Origin: an uncultured Clostridia bacterium
GTDB lineage: Bacteria > Bacillota > Clostridia > Oscillospirales > Acutalibacteraceae
Reading direction: 5' to 3'
DNA: 64,000 nucleotides
Assembly: GCA_937907605.1 (NCBI GenBank)
Contig: CALCYI010000020.1
Location: 1-64,000, forward strand
The notes under the pieces: model-generated
Seen by the model: the letters and a program-made list of their open reading frames with translations, nothing else
Told to the model about the DNA's origin: nothing
Database searches by the model: none
Shown here: in pieces, positions 63,245 to 64,000 of the stretch
How the letters are laid out: the number at the start of each line of letters is the position of its first letter
How positions within the stretch are numbered: position 1 is the first letter of the stretch
Program-made: the position numbers and the translations under genes

Positions 63245-64000
63245 ATGAGTTTAGTAAAAAATGTTGCACTTCTCGGTCATGCAGGAAGCGGTAAAACCAC
63301 TCTTTGCGAGGCTATGCTTTATACCGCAGGCGTTACTGAGAGAATCGGCAATGTAGCTAACGGTAACACCGTATCTGACTTCGATTCTGAGGAAAAGAAG
63401 AGGGGAGTTAGTATCTCGTCCGCTGTTCTTCAGTTTGATTACAAGGGCGCAAGAATTAACGCTATCGACACTCCGGGTCTTTTTGATTTCGCGCTTGGTT
63501 CGAGCGAAGGTCTCCGCGTTGCCGACAGCGCTATTATCGTTGCTTCTGCACGCTCAGGTCTCTCCGTAGGCGCTGAAAAGGCTTTCAAAAACGCAGAGAA
63601 AAAGGGCGTTTCCAGAATAGTTGTTGCAACTAAGATGGATGACGAGAGAGCTGATTTCTACAAGGTATTTAATGCTTTTGTTGAAAAGTTCGGTACCTCA
63701 CTTTGTCCTGTTGTTATTCCAATCGCGTCCGACGGTAAGGTTGCATACTATAATCTTCTTGAGGACAAGGCTTATACATATAACGGAATAAAGAAGACCG
63801 AGGTTCAGATTGACCCGTCAAGCGACGAGCATTATGACGAAATCGTTGAGATTTTTAACGAGGCTGTTGCGGGCGCGGATGATGAGCTTATGGAAAAATA
63901 CTTCGAGGGTGAGGAGCTCACTCACGATGAGAAGATTAAGGGCGTAACCATCGGTATTGCCGACGGCTCAATTGTTCCCGTATTTGCATGCGCAGGCGTT
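63245..64000 (+). CDS. elongation factor G-like GTPase (3' end beyond window)
   Basis: The first 252 codons read open to the window edge. The chain is a translational GTPase: G1 GHAGSGKTT near residues 11-19, G3 DTPG and G4 TKMD. Canonical EF-G has AHIDAGKTT and NKxD, so this is the divergent EF-G-like (FusA2-type) group known from Clostridia, whose exact role is unclear. GGAGG lies eight bases before ATG 63245. Confidence 0.92.
   Translation, partial: MSLVKNVALLGHAGSGKTTLCEAMLYTAGVTERIGNVANGNTVSDFDSEEKKRGVSISSAVLQFDYKGARINAIDTPGLFDFALGSSEGLRVADSAIIVASARSGLSVGAEKAFKNAEKKGVSRIVVATKMDDERADFYKVFNAFVEKFGTSLCPVVIPIASDGKVAYYNLLEDKAYTYNGIKKTEVQIDPSSDEHYDEIVEIFNEAVAGADDELMEKYFEGEELTHDEKIKGVTIGIADGSIVPVFACAGV

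Overview
The window looks like a chromosome segment of a spore-forming, low-GC member of the Clostridia; the Oscillospiraceae/Ruminococcus group is my best guess, by inference only. The sporulation genes (sipL, spoIVA, dpaA, dpaB), the GGAGG-type ribosome binding sites, frequent TTG/GTG starts and the clostridial gene families support this. No rRNA, tRNA, CRISPR array or intact transposase was seen, and no gene-free stretch exceeds 300 bases.

Layout. (1) 1-2757: two hairpins at the left edge, then an AT-rich restriction-modification pair. The DNA methyltransferase is intact, but the TdeIII-like endonuclease is interrupted by one in-frame TAA. (2) 2811-22494: ordinary chromosome. It holds a sigma-E-like promoter with sipL-spoIVA, a DUF1294 and zinc-ribbon pair, a GHL10 lipoprotein, mtaB, a D,D-carboxypeptidase, pgi, a small P-loop protein, a membrane-tethered MerR regulator, the potABCD-HAD operon, dpaAB behind a sigma-K-like promoter, murC, a CYTH protein and a FliB-like protein. 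(3) 22532-62287: a surface-polysaccharide locus of about 40 kb, all on the + strand. It has a strong promoter at its head, a terminator at its end, and many genes that overlap by 1-8 bases. (4) 62265-64000: a VanZ-like protein and, divergently, the 5' part of an EF-G-like GTPase gene that runs off the window.

The polysaccharide locus starts with a phosphoglycosyl transferase (22591). It then carries a more AT-rich central cassette (about 23222-45997). This cassette has an HpcH/HpaI aldolase, a 2-hydroxyacid dehydrogenase, an asparagine-synthase-like enzyme, three GT4 and six GT2 glycosyltransferases, an EpsG-type polymerase, a Wzx-type flippase, a TagB/TagF-like transferase, an ornithine-cyclodeaminase-like enzyme and a GT14. 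It also carries a 2-aminoethylphosphonate set: PEP mutase fused to a cytidylyltransferase-like domain, phosphonopyruvate decarboxylase, AEP transaminase and a LicC/PntC-like cytidylyltransferase. From 46058 the composition returns to the host style. The genes there are a UDP-GlcNAc 2-epimerase, two paralogous large membrane proteins, a DPM1/GtrB-like GT2, an ATP-grasp enzyme, a CapK/PaaK-like adenylating enzyme, two EamA half-transporters, an acyltransferase, rfbA-rfbB-wecE (dTDP-Fuc4N), a NTP_transf_5 protein, an IspD-kinase fusion and GtrA.

Read together, the locus predicts a Wzx/Wzy-type polysaccharide decorated with 2-aminoethylphosphonate and probably 4-amino-4,6-dideoxygalactose, hence plausibly zwitterionic. 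A second membrane-side glycosylation module (DPM1-like GT2, GtrA or EamA pair, GT-C-like proteins) and an unassigned CDP-alcohol pathway (the IspD-kinase fusion) appear to modify it. The most unusual items are the phosphonate cassette with its altered PEP-mutase fusion, the IspD-kinase fusion, and the restriction gene killed by a single stop codon.
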